This document shows, piece after piece, positions 10,620 to 22,934 of a stretch of 64,000 nucleotides of DNA. The translations under genes and the position numbers were made by a program. Each line of letters starts with the position of its first letter. Positions within the stretch are counted from its first letter, which is position 1. The stretch covers positions 10,641,984-10,705,983 of the forward strand of contig OY755048.1 in assembly GCA_963576565.1 (NCBI GenBank), in the 5' to 3' direction. Below the pieces are notes generated by a model. That model had not been told where the DNA came from, ran no database searches, and saw only the letters and a program-made list of their open reading frames with translations. This stretch comes from Aspidapion aeneum. Its lineage: Eukaryota > Arthropoda > Insecta > Coleoptera > Brentidae.

Positions 10620-13090
10620 TGCTTCAGTCACAGTTCCACAGTTTAATAGCTTGAAAGTCAAATCGGTCGGTATATTAGGGTTTGGCAAATGGGTTCTATT
10701 CTTCAACCAGTCATTTTTGAGGAGGACAATGATGATTGTTCCAACATCCACCTCAACATGTGCCACATAGTTCGATAGCTAAAAAATCAGACTGGAATAC
10801 GATAGCCAATTTACCCAGACTAGGTTTAATTTCAATGATTTCTTGAATACTATTTTAGATTTGTCCGTATACCAACAGCTACCCGGGCTTGGAAATTGGT
10901 TCTGTTCTTCAACGAGTCGTGTTTATCGGAGAGGAATATAACGATTGTTCTTCGACCCGAATTAAAGTTGAGATCAAACAACCATCTAACCATGTGCCAC
11001 ATAGTTTAATAGCTCAGACTGGAATTTGATAGCTAAGTTACCAAGAAGAGTTATCAATACTTTCTTGGATACAATAACCGAACCGATCCTATCACTGGAG
11101 CATTTAAGATCCGTCGGCATCCAACAGCTACCAGAACTTGGCAAATTGGTTCTGTTCTTTAACGAGTCGTGTTTATCAAGGAAGACGATGATCATTTTGC
11201 TTCCGCCCTAGTTAAAGTTGTGATCAAAGATATATCTCGTCATTTGCCATACAGCTCAAAAGCTAGAGGCCCAGACTGGAATCAGATAGCCAAGCAGGGC
11301 TATCAAAATGGACGGGCCACGATCCTCCACTTTGTTGACGTCACATCCGGGGCTGATTTTTTTTTGATGGTCACGTTACGACACAGCTGATTGTCTTTCA
11401 AATATTGAAGTTGGAATGACGGTTCATGGATATTTGATTTTATTTTAAATAAAGCCGTTTTTGAGATTGTTTTTACTTTATTCTGGCAGAACAATTTTTT
11501 TTAAATGTATAGTAAGCCCTAATTTTTCATAGCCGCTTCATTAGCTCACACAAAAATTAAATTTAAAGCAGAAGCGAATGTGACAATCACATATGACAAA
11601 TTCAAATACATGTCAAATATAACAGTTGGCATGTGGTACATGGCGGGTAATTTGAATTCAAAATAAGGAATGCTAAATCTTGAAGATTTTAACCTTTTAA
11701 TCATGTTGCTTCCTTACAAAACCTTGGTGGAATATCGGGATGGTGTCTGAGAATATTTTACTGAAATCTGTAGTGCCATTTTGAAAATATCATAAAAAAA
11801 CCTCTGACCTCCCATAAGACCCAATGTAAAATTCAGCCCCGGGAGAACAGCTGATTTTTTCAGGGTCGTGGCCTCTATTTTTGTGTTGGCCTTGAGCCAA
11901 GTTACCCAGACAAGGTTTAATCTTAATGCTATCTGGAAAACTATAAGCTTCGAATATGCCTGGGCCATTTCAGATCTGTCGGTATAACAACAGCTAACAG
12001 GGCTTGGCAAATTGGTTCTGTTCTTCAACGAGTCGTGTTTATCAAGAAGGACCATGATGATTGTCCTTCTCATCCATTAAAGCTGTGATCAAACATCCAC
12101 CTCACCATATGCCATATAGTTCGATAGTTACCCAGACTAGCTTTAATCCCAATGCTTTCTAAAATCCTAGAAGCTCTATATCCTATTTTCAGAGTATTTT
12201 AGAGCCGTCCGTATATAAAAAGATATCAGGAATTGGGAAATTGGTTCTGTTTTTCAGTGTTTATCGAGAAGGGCGATAATTATTGTTCTTCTGTCCCAGC
12301 TAAAGTTCTGTTCAAACATCGACCTCGCCATTTGCCCTATAATTCAATAGCTAGAAGGTCAGACTAGTAGAATATGGTAACCCAGTTACCCACACTTGGT
12401 TAGTGGTAGCCAAGTTACTAGCTTAAGTCTGAATGACTTCTTGAACACTACAAGCTCTGGATCCCATCTCTGAAGCATGTCAGTTTATTTGGTATACCAA
12501 CAGATATCAAGGCTTGGAACATTGGTTGCTCTTCAACCAGTCGTCTTTATCGAGGCAGCAGATGATTATCCTTTTGCTCCAGTTAAAGTTGTGATCAAAC
12601 ATGTATCTTACCATGTGCCACATAGCTTGATGTCTGGAAGGTCACATTGGAATATGAAGTGACTCACTCTCAGACCAGGTTTAACCTGAATGCTTTCTTG
12701 AATTATTAGAAGTTCCAGATTCTATCCCTGTATACCAACAGCTATCACGGTTTGGCAAATCTTTTTCTTTCACCAGTCGTCTTTTTAGAAGGACAGTAAT
12801 AATTGTTCTTCTGCCTCAGTTAAAGTTATGATCAAATATCTATATTGCCATATGACCCAGAGGTTCAGACTTTAATGTGATGCTAGATTAATAAGGTTTC
12901 ATAAACTGTTTCTATTCTTCTAGTCATCTCTATCCAGGAGAGCGTCCCAGTTAAATGGAGATTAAACATTCGTCACAGCGTCTGCCACAATAGTTAATTC
13001 AATAGTCAGTCAGTCATTAATATGAGTTATCTAGACTAGGCTAAACTCAATACCTTCTTGATAACAACACGCTCCAGATCCTACCCCAGC
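10620..13090. repeat. Degenerate tandem array, units of about 200-250 bp
   Basis: About eight units share, in order, CAACAGCTACC, TTGGCAAATTGGTTCTGTTC, GAGTCGTGTTTATC, GTTAAAGTTGTGATCAAA, CCACATAGTT and AGACTGGAAT. They start roughly at 10640, 10860, 11080, 11960, 12200, 12450, 12690 and 12890. The gap between the third and fourth is a MITE (11295-11894). Divergence between units is high, so the array is old. The short open frames within it are by-products. Confidence 0.75.
11287..11901. mobile_element. hAT-like MITE inside the tandem array
   Basis: Ends: CAGGGCTATCAAAATGGA-type at 11295 and, inverted, CAAGGCCAACACAAAAAT at 11894. GGCCACGA and CCGGGGCTGA follow on both sides, giving imperfect inverted repeats of about 55 bp. 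AGCCAAG is found just before (11288-11294) and just after (11895-11901). The array unit elsewhere reads GATAGCCAAGTTACC once, so the duplication is real. The roughly 600-bp interior is non-coding. A 7-8-bp duplication and CAGGG-like ends favour hAT, without proof. Confidence 0.7.
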
Positions 13091-13389
13091 TATTAAAAAT
13101 TGATGTTTCATTACGAAAAGTTTGCATTTGTGATGGAATTACCCTTTAAACACAGAAAGCAAATTGTGGAAGCGAAGACGCGAACGCAATACGATGCACT
13201 CACCCCCGGAAACCAAAGTTTGGAGCAAGAACGTTACCCAAACTGTAACACCCCTCTATCGCATCAAATAAAAAACACATTATTATCATCTGCACCCAGC
13301 ATCTCCAACAGCCAACATTAAACGAACATTTTCCAAACAAACCTCCAAAATACACAGTTATAAAACGAAATAGATGGCTAGTGGATTAA
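13091..13389. other. Spacer, nothing recognised
   Basis: A 73-codon open frame here has no recognisable domain and is likely chance. Confidence 0.3.
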
Positions 13390-14072
13390 TGGCTGCAGTT
13401 TTTATAGTAAGTTTAAAGGGAACACAATTTTATTGGAACACAGAAGCCTTGAATATAAAAAATCCAAACATAAACAACTGAACTGTTAATAAAAAATAAA
13501 TGAAACATAAAATGTATAAAATCACCGTTAAAGCCCGAATTGAAACAAGGTAAACGAATAAATTGAGAGAGCGATAGGCGGCAAAGAAAAGTTGAAGAAA
13601 AAACAAAATAAGGCAATTATACTCGTAGAGTGCTATATTGACGTGCTAGGCTTAAAAGAACTATCTCCGATGACAGACCCAATTGAGAATGGTGTGAAGA
13701 TAGTTTTAAACATTCCAAATATAGACAACTGAAATATTAATAATAAATTTATAAAATCACAGTTGGAACCCGAATTGGAAGGAAAACGAACAGATTGAAA
13801 AGGCGATAAAATAGAGATTATGGCAAGGAAGGAATCGAGGGAGGACAAAATAAATCATACTCGTATTGAGTGCTATACCGCCATGCTTGGCTTAAAAGAG
13901 GTATCTCCGATGATGGACCAAATGGTGTTTAATGTAAGTTTGTAGTTTTTATAGATATTTTAAAGAAACGCAATATCATTGGAAAATAAAAGGATTCAGC
14001 TTAAAAAAATCGAGACAAAAACAACTGTTATTAAAAAAATTATTGTGTGTGCTTAAGACCACACGGCAGAAA

Positions 14073-14283
14073 GAAGTGTAAACTTCAACAAGGCGAAATT
14101 AATAATACTGGCCCATAACATATTCTGCAAAGCGGACCGAACCGAACTCTTCTGTGTGCTGGCCTTCATCTGCATCATCATATCGCTCGCTGAATGTTTC
14201 TCACAGTTAGTCGACTCGAGCCGATTTCACCCGAATGAGCGCCCAGAAAAACTGCTAAACGCGCCTAAAGAAGTTTACACTTC
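14073..14283. mobile_element. Possible small insert with 14-bp inverted repeats
   Basis: GAAGTGTAAACTTC at 14073-14086 is exactly inverted as GAAGTTTACACTTC at 14270-14283. The 211 bp between are absent from the other units of the array, which supports an insertion. No duplication of the target can be fixed and no family is recognised. Confidence 0.4.
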
Positions 14284-14389
14284 AAAAAAATATATAAAAT
14301 CACACTTAGAACCCGAACTGGAACAAGGAAAACTAATCGATTGAGGGAGCGATAGGAGCGAGATGGTGGCAAGAAAAGTTAAATGGAAA

Positions 14390-15126
14390 ACAATATATGT
14401 ATATATATTTATCGGATTCACAACGTTCTACGTCTTCCGATACCCAATCTCCACTCGTTTCTGTTTGCCCATAATTCATCATCTAGGCCTCTTATTCTTA
14501 TTTCACTGTCTATTCCTTCTCTCCAGCTTCTCCTTGGCCTCGTTTTCTTCGGTCAGTTGGTTTCCATTGTAGTATTTGTTTAGGTAGTCTCTCATCATTC
14601 ATTCTTTGTACATGTCCGTACCACACCAGTTGTTTTGTTCTTATATCATCCACTAAAGTACGTTCACCCACTGTCATAATTTCTCTTATTCTTTGAGTTG
14701 TAACTCTTTCTCTTTTTGATTTCCCTGCTGCTCTTCTCCAATAGTCCATCTCCGTAGCGGAAAGCATTTTTTCTGTTCTATCCTTGATTGGCCATACTTC
14801 TGAGCTGTATGTAATAATACTTTTTACAATGGTGTTATATATAAGCTTTTTGTTATGTTTTGATATACTTTGGTCCCAAATTATTCCATTTAATAAAGTT
14901 TTTGCTTTTCTTCCTTGTACGTTTCGATCTTTTATAGCTTTGTCTAGTGTTCCGTCAGCTGTAATTTTTAGACCTAAGTATTTATACTCACCACAGGACT
15001 GAATTCGCTGCCAGGTATTTAAGATTAGATCCTGTTTCATTCCATCAATACACATATACTCTGTCTTATTGAGATTAACCTCTAGTCCCCACTTATTGTA
15101 CTCTTCTATTAGTTTTCGTGTCATAT
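14390..15126 (-). pseudogene. RTE-b LINE, 5'-truncated C-terminal fragment
   Basis: Minus-strand copy equivalent to 36300-37043 of the full element. It reads from MTRKLIEEYNKWGLEVNLNK through QSISKHNKKLIYNTIVKSI to GQGEAGEKE. After a frameshift it ends in the characteristic TATATATGTATATATATTT tail at 14390-14410. This is the part after the RT catalytic motifs, which includes a basic RRKRG stretch. One frame (208 codons) is still open, so it is fairly young. The array sequence ACAA on both sides suggests a short target duplication, not resolved. Confidence 0.9.
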
Positions 15127-15490
15127 AAAGTAACATAACATAAACAAAATAAGCAAATTATACTCGTAGTGCTATAACGTCATGCTTGGCTTAAGGGAGG
15201 TATCTTCGATGAAGGATCAAATTAAGTTATATAGTGTTAAATGTATTTCTGCAGTTTGGATTGAAGTTTAAAGAAATGCAATTTCATTAAAACAAAATTG
15301 AACATAGCTGTAAAAACTTTAAACATAAACAACTAAACTGTTAAAAATTACATTTATACAATCACAGTTAAGACCCGAAATGGAAGAAGAAAAACGAGAA
15401 GAAAAAGCGATAGGAGCGACATGAAGGCAAGAAAAATTTGGAAGGAGAACAAAATACGAAAGTTATACTCGCAGAATGCTATACTACTTA

Positions 15491-16429
15491 CAAGTGATAA
15501 CTACCTTAAATATTTTGGCATTTATAACCTCTAAGCCAAGAACAAAATGTAAAATAATGTGTTTTACCCATTCATAATTATTAAACAACATAACTCAATT
15601 GGGTTCGAGATTGGGGATATAACTTTTAAGTCAAGTACGGAGTATACGAAAAACATTATCTCAAGAAAAAGTTTTACGCCAGAAATATAAATTAAAAGAA
15701 AAAGCAAGGACTCTGGCAATAGGCTAATCATAATATTTTCGTAAAATTTTAATTTAAAGTTTATCGAGGTTAATGTACTAAATTAAAATTTTCATTAGCT
15801 ACAAAATAAGGGTATTAATTAAAAGTCTTCATAGAAAATTGAACCGGAACCGAAGAGGGGGGAAGAGAGACGAGCGAAAAGAGGAAAGATTAGAAAAGTG
15901 AAAAAGAAAATGAACCGCGGGATTTTCACTTAATCAACGAGCTAGAGGGGAGAATTCCAGACCAATGGCTTACTTCAAACTCATTTATATAACATCCGAA
16001 TTTCCTAAAGAGGCATTTAAAATAATGAATGTTAACTAGTATAATACCTGCGCAGGATTAAACCTATACATTATTCAATGCCAACTTAATTCCCTTGCTG
16101 GAAATATCTGGATCTTTGTTTTAAAGACTTTAAGTTACGCACAATCATATTTTATACCGGGGAGACCCACAATGTAATTAACAAAGTTTTAAATTTTTAA
16201 AAGGATTCGCCTACGTTTCACGTCATACGAGCTTTTTTACTCGTATTCATAGCTTAATAACGTGCTGTACACGAAATCAGGTCAGTAGCAACACGTTTAT
16301 TTTATATACCACTACAGTTCAGTAGCGTACGTATTTAGTACTTCACTTTAAAGGAACATGGACCATTTTGGAAAAAAATAAAAAATGGCTTAGTAGGTAC
16401 CTTATATCAGGGTTGGCCGATAAATGATA
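15491..16429. other. No gene seen
   Basis: AT-rich with a purine-rich patch at 15850-15925. No coding similarity, no inverted repeat recognised. Confidence 0.3.
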
Positions 16430-17990
16430 TTTTTCCGAATCTCAACTAAAAGCGCGATTTTTTTGCATCTAACATGGCCATACCATTATGTAAGTCCGTG
16501 CTTTTGCTCGTACACTGTATAGTTCGTAAAATATAAATACTCTATTTCAAACATACTTCCAAATTCCATAAATGGCGTTTTTCCTAATCTCAGCTCAAGG
16601 TGCGGTTTCTTCGCATCTACATGACCACAGCATACTATAAACTCCGTGCTTTTCTTCGTAGAATGTATAGTTTGTAAAATTTTAATTTTCAAAATTTGTG
16701 CTGCATGACGTTTACGGGAATTCATACCTCCAAATTTTCTAAATGAGGTTTTTTCGAATCTTAATTCGATTTTTTCGCATCTACATGACCACACCATACT
16801 GAAACTCCGTGCTTTTTTCGTAGAATGTATAGTTCGTGAAATATGAATTTTCAACATTTAGTCTAATGACACGAGATTTTATACCTCCAAATTTCCTAAA
16901 TGACGATTTACCGAATCTCAGCTCAAGGTTTAGCATCTACACGACCATACCATACTGTAATAGTGCTTTTATTCGTAGAATGTATAGTTTGTAGAACATC
17001 AATTTTCAAAATTTAGCCTAATAGCACACACACACACGGGATTTCACACCACCAAATTGCCTAAATGACGTTTTTCGGAGCTTTTTCCGAATCTCAGCTC
17101 AAAATACCGTTTTTTCGCATCTACATGACCATCCCATACTGTAAGTCCATGCTTTTTTAAGTAGAATGTATAGTTCGTAAAATATAAATTACCGAAATTT
17201 CGCCGTATGACGCTTTTCATACCTCCAAATTCCCTAAACGACCTTTTTTCAAATCTCAGTTCGATTTTCTGGCATCTTCACGACCATACCATACTATAAC
17301 TCCATTCCTTTGTTCGTAAAATGTAAAGTTCGTGAAATATTAGTTTTCAACATTTAGCCTAATGGCACAGTTCGTAAAATATGAATACTCTATTTCAAAC
17401 ATACTTCCAAATTCCATAAATGGCATTTTTCCCAAACTCAGCTCAAGATGCGGTTTTTTCGCATGCACACGACCACACCATACTGTAACTCAGTGCTTTT
17501 GTTCGTAGAATGTATAGTTAGTTAAATTTGAGTTTTCAAAATTTAGCCGCATGACGCTTACGGGATTACATACGACCAAATTCCCTAAATGACGTTTGTC
17601 CGAATCTTAGCTCAAGATGCGGTTTTTTCGCATCTACATGACTACACCATACTATAACTCCGTGGTTTTGTTCGTAAAAAATGTATAGTCCGTGAAATAT
17701 GAATTTTCAAAATGTAGTCTAATGGGACTTTCGGGATTTCATTCCTTCAAATTTCCTAAATAACGTTTTTCCGAATCTCAGCTCAGGGTGCTGTTTTTTC
17801 CCATCTACACGGTCAATCCATACTGTAACATAGTGCTTTTGCTCGTAGAATGTATAGTTCGTTAAACTTGAATTTTTGAATTTTAGGCGCATGACGCTTA
17901 CGGGATTTCATACCTCCGAATTCCCTAAATAACGTTTTTCCGAATCTCAGCTCAAAGTGCGATGTTTTCACATCTATGATGTTTCGATAG
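16430..17990. repeat. Satellite-like array, monomer about 170 bp
   Basis: About nine monomers share CCGAATCTCAGCTCAA, TTTTTTCGCATCTACATGAC, CCATACTGTAACTC, TGCTTTTGTTCGTAGAATG, TATAGTTCGTAAAATAT, AATTTTCAAAATTTAGCC, CATGACGCTTACGGGATT and ACCTCCAAATTCCCTAAA. The GCATCTACA landmark falls near 16460, 16605, 16778, 16931, 17113, 17272, 17462, 17629 and 17801, giving spacings of 145-190 bp. Monomers differ by roughly 10-25 %. Single inverted monomers occur at 22935, 27791, 56745 and 60725, so the family is dispersed. Confidence 0.85.
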
Positions 17991-18096
17991 TTTGAGGTTT
18001 ATGACACTTGGTACCTACCCTTAGAGTACAAAAAAATACTTTAAACACATACCCTTATAAAGTTGATTTTTTGTCGCTGTGTACACGTTTTAAATA

Positions 18097-18211
18097 AAGT
18101 TAAGTAGAGAAAGGCGTATTCCGTGTAAATTTTTTATTATTAATTTTCTACGTATGGTAGAAAATTAATAATAAAAAATTTACACGGCATACGCCTTTCT
18201 CTACTTAACTT
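18097..18211. repeat. Near-perfect hairpin, 54-bp arms, 7-nt loop
   Basis: AAGTTAAGTAGAGAAAGGCG and the next 34 bases (18097-18150) are repeated inverted at 18158-18211 with one mismatch (18120). The loop is CGTATGG. Such a perfect palindrome must be recent. It could be a tiny foldback MITE or a replication snap-back product. There is no coding content. Confidence 0.9.
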
Positions 18212-18844
18212 CAACATACCCTTATGGTTCGGTTCAATTTAATTACCCTATGTACCTACCTCAAGAATCGCTTAATCAAGCTAAGGCTTTATGGCAACTA
18301 TTTGGTTGCATTTGCTGACAGTTTGACATCGCAGATATATATGTCATATTTGTCAAACGGCCTGTCAAGTCTAATTCAATTTTCGTTTTATAAAGTTAAA
18401 TATAGGACATTAAAAAACTATAAGCATAGTAGAAGTCTTATAGTATCAGCTTATTATTTTCCTTGGCATCGTAGTATGGGAGACGAAAAATGTAAAACAA
18501 GAAGAGTATTATTTGGCGCCTGGCAGTCCGACCTTTTTATTTTATACACACTCGAATATTTGGCGTATATTCCTTCTGAGTTTTACAACTGAAATAAGGA
18601 CAAGAAAACAACGCCTTTTCAAATTACAACTAAGATATTTGGCCAGAACATTGTAACCAAAAAACAACGAATAAGTCGCACATAGAACAGAAAGATCTTA
18701 AGATGCTTTTCTTGTACAAAGTTTTATTTGACATATTTTAAAAAGAAAAGTACCTAGTTCTCAAAATTAACATCAAATAAATATTCAAACACAATCCCAT
18801 ATTTTTTTTTATTTTGATAACCGTGCGTCTTCGCTGAAACTAAA
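18212..18844. other. No gene seen
   Basis: A 122-codon open frame (18224-18592) has no recognisable domain and ordinary AT-rich composition. I treat it as chance. Confidence 0.3.
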
Positions 18845-19135
18845 AGTGCATATACACACCAAACTATTCCGCGAATGCGCCGCGTGTGCGCTGCTCGCAC
18901 GCAGTATGTGCCGCGCTTGCGCTCCGTATGTGCGCCGCTCGGCCAATTTGCTTCAAAGAACTTCCTACGATCCACGGAAAAACAGCATTGAAATGAAAAC
19001 TTGACCACAAACTGCCGATGCCGTCCCAAAGGATCTGCGAACACACAAAGAGGAGCCGAAAACAGGACGAAAGTGAGAAGCGCGCGAGCGTCGCACATAT
19101 GGCCCATTCGCGGAGCAGTTTGGTGTATACGTACT
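18845..19135. mobile_element. CpG-rich MITE with about 45-bp inverted repeats
   Basis: AGTGCATATACACACCAAAC plus TCCGCGAATGCGCC at the left corresponds to the inverse of the right end (AGTACGTATACACCAAACTG, then CTCCGCGAATGGGCC). The interior has many CpG dinucleotides (CGCCGCGTGTGCG, GCGCGCGAGCG), unlike the AT-rich surroundings. The overlapping open frames on both strands are a result of that composition. No target duplication is clear. Confidence 0.7.
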
Positions 19136-19261
19136 CTAAGGCTAGTACGGAATGCCTAATCGCACGGATCCTAGGCCACCTTGGTCTGGTTACCGGCGTG
19201 AATGAGAAGGTAGGAATAATTTCCATTTTAGTACATTCATAATCACTAAAGCAATAAGTAA

Positions 19262-22200
19262 GCACATCCATACTATTAAAGGAATCTCAGATCGCGTTGC
19301 CTATCTTACACTCAAAATGAAAAGAACATCACTTAAAGTAATTCAGGTATATGCCCTCACCTCTACCTACGATGACGAGCATATCGAAGCATTCTACGAA
19401 GATATCTCAAAAGCCATGGCAGGAAACAAAACCCATCTGACACTAGTAATGGGAGATTTCAATGCCAAATTAGGTAAGAGGATGAACATCGAAGAGACTA
19501 AAACAGGAGATTTTAGATATGGAGAAAGGAATGACAGGGGCACAAGCTTAATGAATTATCTAGAAAAAAAACAGCTTTATGCAATGAACTCGTTCTATAG
19601 AAAGAAACCGCAAAGAAAGTGGACATGACCTAATGGAATAACGAAAAACGAAATTGATTACATACTGACTACTGATAAAAATATCGTTAGGGACAGTCCT
19701 AAACAGCTTTACAACAGGCAGTGATCACAGGATGGTCAGAACAAAAATCTGCATTAATAGCAATTTCGAAATGAAAACAAAAATTAATAATAACAATGAA
19801 CAACTTGACATGAATAAACTTACACAAAATAAAGCTATATACAAAGAAAGGCTAAAGGAACAGCTAACCCAAAACTTAGGATACGAAAATGAAAATATAG
19901 ATGAAATAAATGATACGCTGACAAGTAGTAAAGGATATCGCACACAAAGATAAAAAGAGAGAAAACTGTATATCAGAAGAAATAAGAGACTGATGGAAAA
20001 AAGGTGGACCCTCGAGAGAGAAGGAAAAAGAACATCTATAAAATACACAGAAATAGATAAAACTATAAGAAAAATGATAAAAGAAAGTAAAAGAAAAAGC
20101 CAAGAAATTAAAGTTGAGAGAGTTATAGAAAATAACAGATATATGAAATGTCTAAGGCCGAATCTAGGTAGATATGAAATAATTAAAATAAATGATATTA
20201 ATGGCATAGAAACTAACGTTAAAGAGGATATCATAAATATCACACCACTATTCTATACAGAATTATACCAAACAAAAAGGGAAACTCCAAACAAAAATAA
20301 AGAACATAAACTCAGACCTACAACCTGAAATAAGCAAAGCGGAAATAAAGAGAGCATTAAAGAAAATGAAAAATAACAAATCAACTGGAAAAGACCGAGT
20401 AATGGCAGAAATGCTCAAGTACGGTCGTAAAGCTGTAGTTAATACCCTCCATATTCTCCTGAATAAAATATTAAAAGAAAAAATAATCCTAAACAACTGG
20501 AAAGAATCCCTAACCATTATTCAACATAAGAAAGGCGATAGAGCAGACCTAAAAAACTATCGAACTATAATACTCCCTAATGTAATTTATAAGCTTTTCA
20601 CGAAAATATTAACAGTTAGACTAACAACAAAATTTGACGGATATCAATCAAAGGAACAAGCAGGCTTTAGAAAATGTTTATCAGTACAGTTGACCACTAA
20701 TTAACCATGAAAATCCTAATAGAACGAGCCAACGAATATAACATTCCACTATATATTGCGTTTATAGACTTCGAAAATGCTTTCGATAGCATTGAGCACT
20801 GGGCAGTAAAAGCATCATTAATTAATAGCCGAATGGATCACAGATATACAGACTTAATAGCCAATATATATTGCAAAGCAACAACAATCAAAATCCACGA
20901 AGGAACCAAGCCAATCCGCATAAGAAGGTTCATCCCCTAAACTATTTAACCAGGCCCTAGAAGATGTTTTTAAAAGATTCGGAAGCAATAGGCATCAAAG
21001 TAAACGGACAATTTTGAACCACCTAAGATATGCTGATGATATCGCCTTAATAACATACAAGAAAGAAAAACTGATAAAAATGCTGGAAGAACTGGATACA
21101 GCAGCTAAAAATATAGGCTAGTATGAACTACACTAAAACTAAAATAACAAGCACAGATGAAGATATTACGGTCAGAATAAACCAAAATAAAATAGAACAA
21201 GTAGAGAAATATATATACCTGGGACAAATTATTACACTGAAAAAAAGAAAACCAAACAGCTAAAATCAAGAGAAGAGTAAGATTGGTGAACAGAGCTGCT
21301 CCTTGTGTAGAGCAACCTGTTACGAAGCTGACAGACGCCCCTGTTTACTTGAGGGTGACGTTCTGTCAAATTATGCACAGTGCCCTTTGTAAGGTGACAA
21401 CTGTAGCGTTTGTGTATGGAGTGCAGCCTCACACTCCGGATATAGGCTTAGTGATTTGTTTGGTGTGTAATGAGTAAAATTCCATAACAGGTTTAATACT
21501 GATTTATTGAAGGAATCAATATATGCTTTTATACTAAAATATGACGTAAAATTAATACATAAGTTTACAAAAAAATTGCTGACTGCACGTGTCATTGTCC
21601 CCTGGATCGAAGGCATCCATCGTGTCGATAGGTATTTGAAGTAGGTATTGGTAATTGGTATTTCCTATTGCGTCAATGTCCAGGTCATCGCCTTAGGAAT
21701 TCGAAAACATCCGAGTGCAATTTTCGTTGATTTTCTATGTCAGCAGAATGTTTGGTGGACTACATTCCCAAATAATATTTAAAAAGTCTTTATGCCTAAA
21801 TATAAGAATTTTCTTATATTTAGACATGGGCAGCATTCGGTAAATTAAGCTACATATTAAGAAATAAAAAAATATCCTCAGTACCTCAAAACGAAAGTGT
21901 ATAACCAATGTATCCTTCCTGTACTTACCTATGGATCACAGACATGGACACTTACAAAATCAAACATGGATAAAGTAACAAAAGCCCCAAGATCAATGAA
22001 AAGCCAAATGAACAGATAGAAAAAGGAATGAATGGATAAGAAATAAAACAAAAGTAAGGGACGTCAGAGGAGAAGTAGCAAAATTAAAATCGAAATTTGC
22101 CGGACATAATATCAAACAGAAAGACAATCGATGGAACAAATATATTGTAAACTGGATCCCTTGAGAAAATAAAAGAAGTAGGGGAAGACCCCAAATGAGA

Positions 22201-22276
22201 TGCGCGGACGATTTGAAGAAACACGCGGGAACTAGATGGATGAACACGGCGACAAACAGATGGATTGAAGAAGGCT
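19262..22276 (+). pseudogene. RTE-a LINE polyprotein (endonuclease and RT), broken
   Basis: A 5'-truncated LINE. 19270-19630 is the C-terminal half of an APE-type endonuclease (KVIQVYALTSTYDDEHIEAF, then VMGDFNAKLGKR with the catalytic Asp-Asn). 20330-20704 gives SGKDRVMAEMLKYGRK and KGDRADLKNYRTI; 20707-20940 gives FIDFENAFDSIEHWAV (RT motif A); 21010-21060 gives HLRYADDIALITY (motif C, intact YADD). 21824-22270 carries the end (AAFGKLSYI, GRPQMRCADDLKKH). There are many stops and frameshifts, and a 537-bp insertion at 21287. RTE elements are often annotated as craniofacial development protein 2-like. Confidence 0.88.
21287..21823. mobile_element. Unclassified insertion inside RTE-a
   Basis: The LINE reads AGAGTAAGATTGG up to 21286 and resumes with TGGGCAGCATTCGG at about 21825; the intervening 537 bp are absent from the copy at 7.9 kb. 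The insert begins TGAACAGAGCTGC and ends in a 12-bp-arm palindrome (TAAATATAAGAA/TTCTTATATTTA, 21797-21822). It could be a solo long terminal repeat, but no target duplication or TG...CA pair is certain. A minus-strand open frame (21371-21616) has no domain. Confidence 0.45.
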
Positions 22277-22297
22277 AAATAGATAGATAGATAGACA
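22277..22297 (+). repeat. (ATAG)n tail of RTE-a
   Basis: AAATAGATAGATAGATAGAC closes the LINE. The first RTE-a copy ends with the same unit at 8405-8440. Short microsatellite tails in place of poly(A) are typical for RTE-type LINEs. Confidence 0.85.
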
Positions 22298-22934
22298 TGT
22301 CTGGCCGCACCGAGGCTACTAGGGAAAATATAAAAAAATATATTTTGAAAAATGTTGAAGAAAACAAAAGGCTTTTGAAATACAAAACATTTTTTTTAAT
22401 AAGCGTATGTCTTTTGTTTGTAAAAGATCCCTTTGGTAAATAAAGAAGGGAAACCAAGATGCATAATTTTGAAGCTCTCTGATATTATTTAGCCTCCAGG
22501 TTCCATGTCGTAAGTACGTCAAAGGATTTTAAGTCGGGTAATATGACAGAAACTTTGTTGGAGTGTATAACAATAGTGTGTGAAAAGATGAGACAAGGGC
22601 CTTTGTAGACATTCGGTTTAAAAATAAATAAAAAACCGAACTGTTATACAATGCACATCCAACCGACGTCCATTGTATGTCCGTATGTACAAATAAATAT
22701 TTTTGAAACCAATAGAATTCAAAAGGCAAAATTGATTGTAGTTAGATGGATATCTACGTAAGAGGTCTCTGGAAAAGCGGACAAAAAAAGTAATGGGGGG
22801 ACACACCTTACCTTACAATATAATATCCGATATACCTATATATCCGATGTATATATTCGATATTTGTTAATTAAGCCTTGAATGAGTATCGGATATATAT
22901 CAGTATAATTTATATACTTATCATTTATCGCACC
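22298..22934. other. No gene seen
   Basis: Contains an AT-rich zone with CCGATAT/ATATCGG words (22820-22905) reminiscent of the sequence beside satellite monomers at 56.7 kb. No coding similarity. Confidence 0.3.

Larger units (their letters stand above)
13390..15490. repeat. Four-unit tandem array of about 230-330 bp
   Basis: Each unit has AAACATAAACAACTGAACTG-like, AAAATCACAGTT, AACCCGAATTGGAA, GCGATAGG, GGCAAGAAAAGTT and ACAAAATAA followed by ATACTCGTAGAGTGCTATA and GGCTTAAAAGA. The ACTCGTA landmarks lie near 13621, 13860, 15163 and 15467. The third unit is enlarged by an insert at 14073-14283, and the junction to the fourth by the LINE at 14390-15126. Confidence 0.75.

Noticed and set aside
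18224..18592. 122-codon frame
   Set aside because: No recognisable domain or conserved motif; length is within chance for AT-rich sequence with TE debris.
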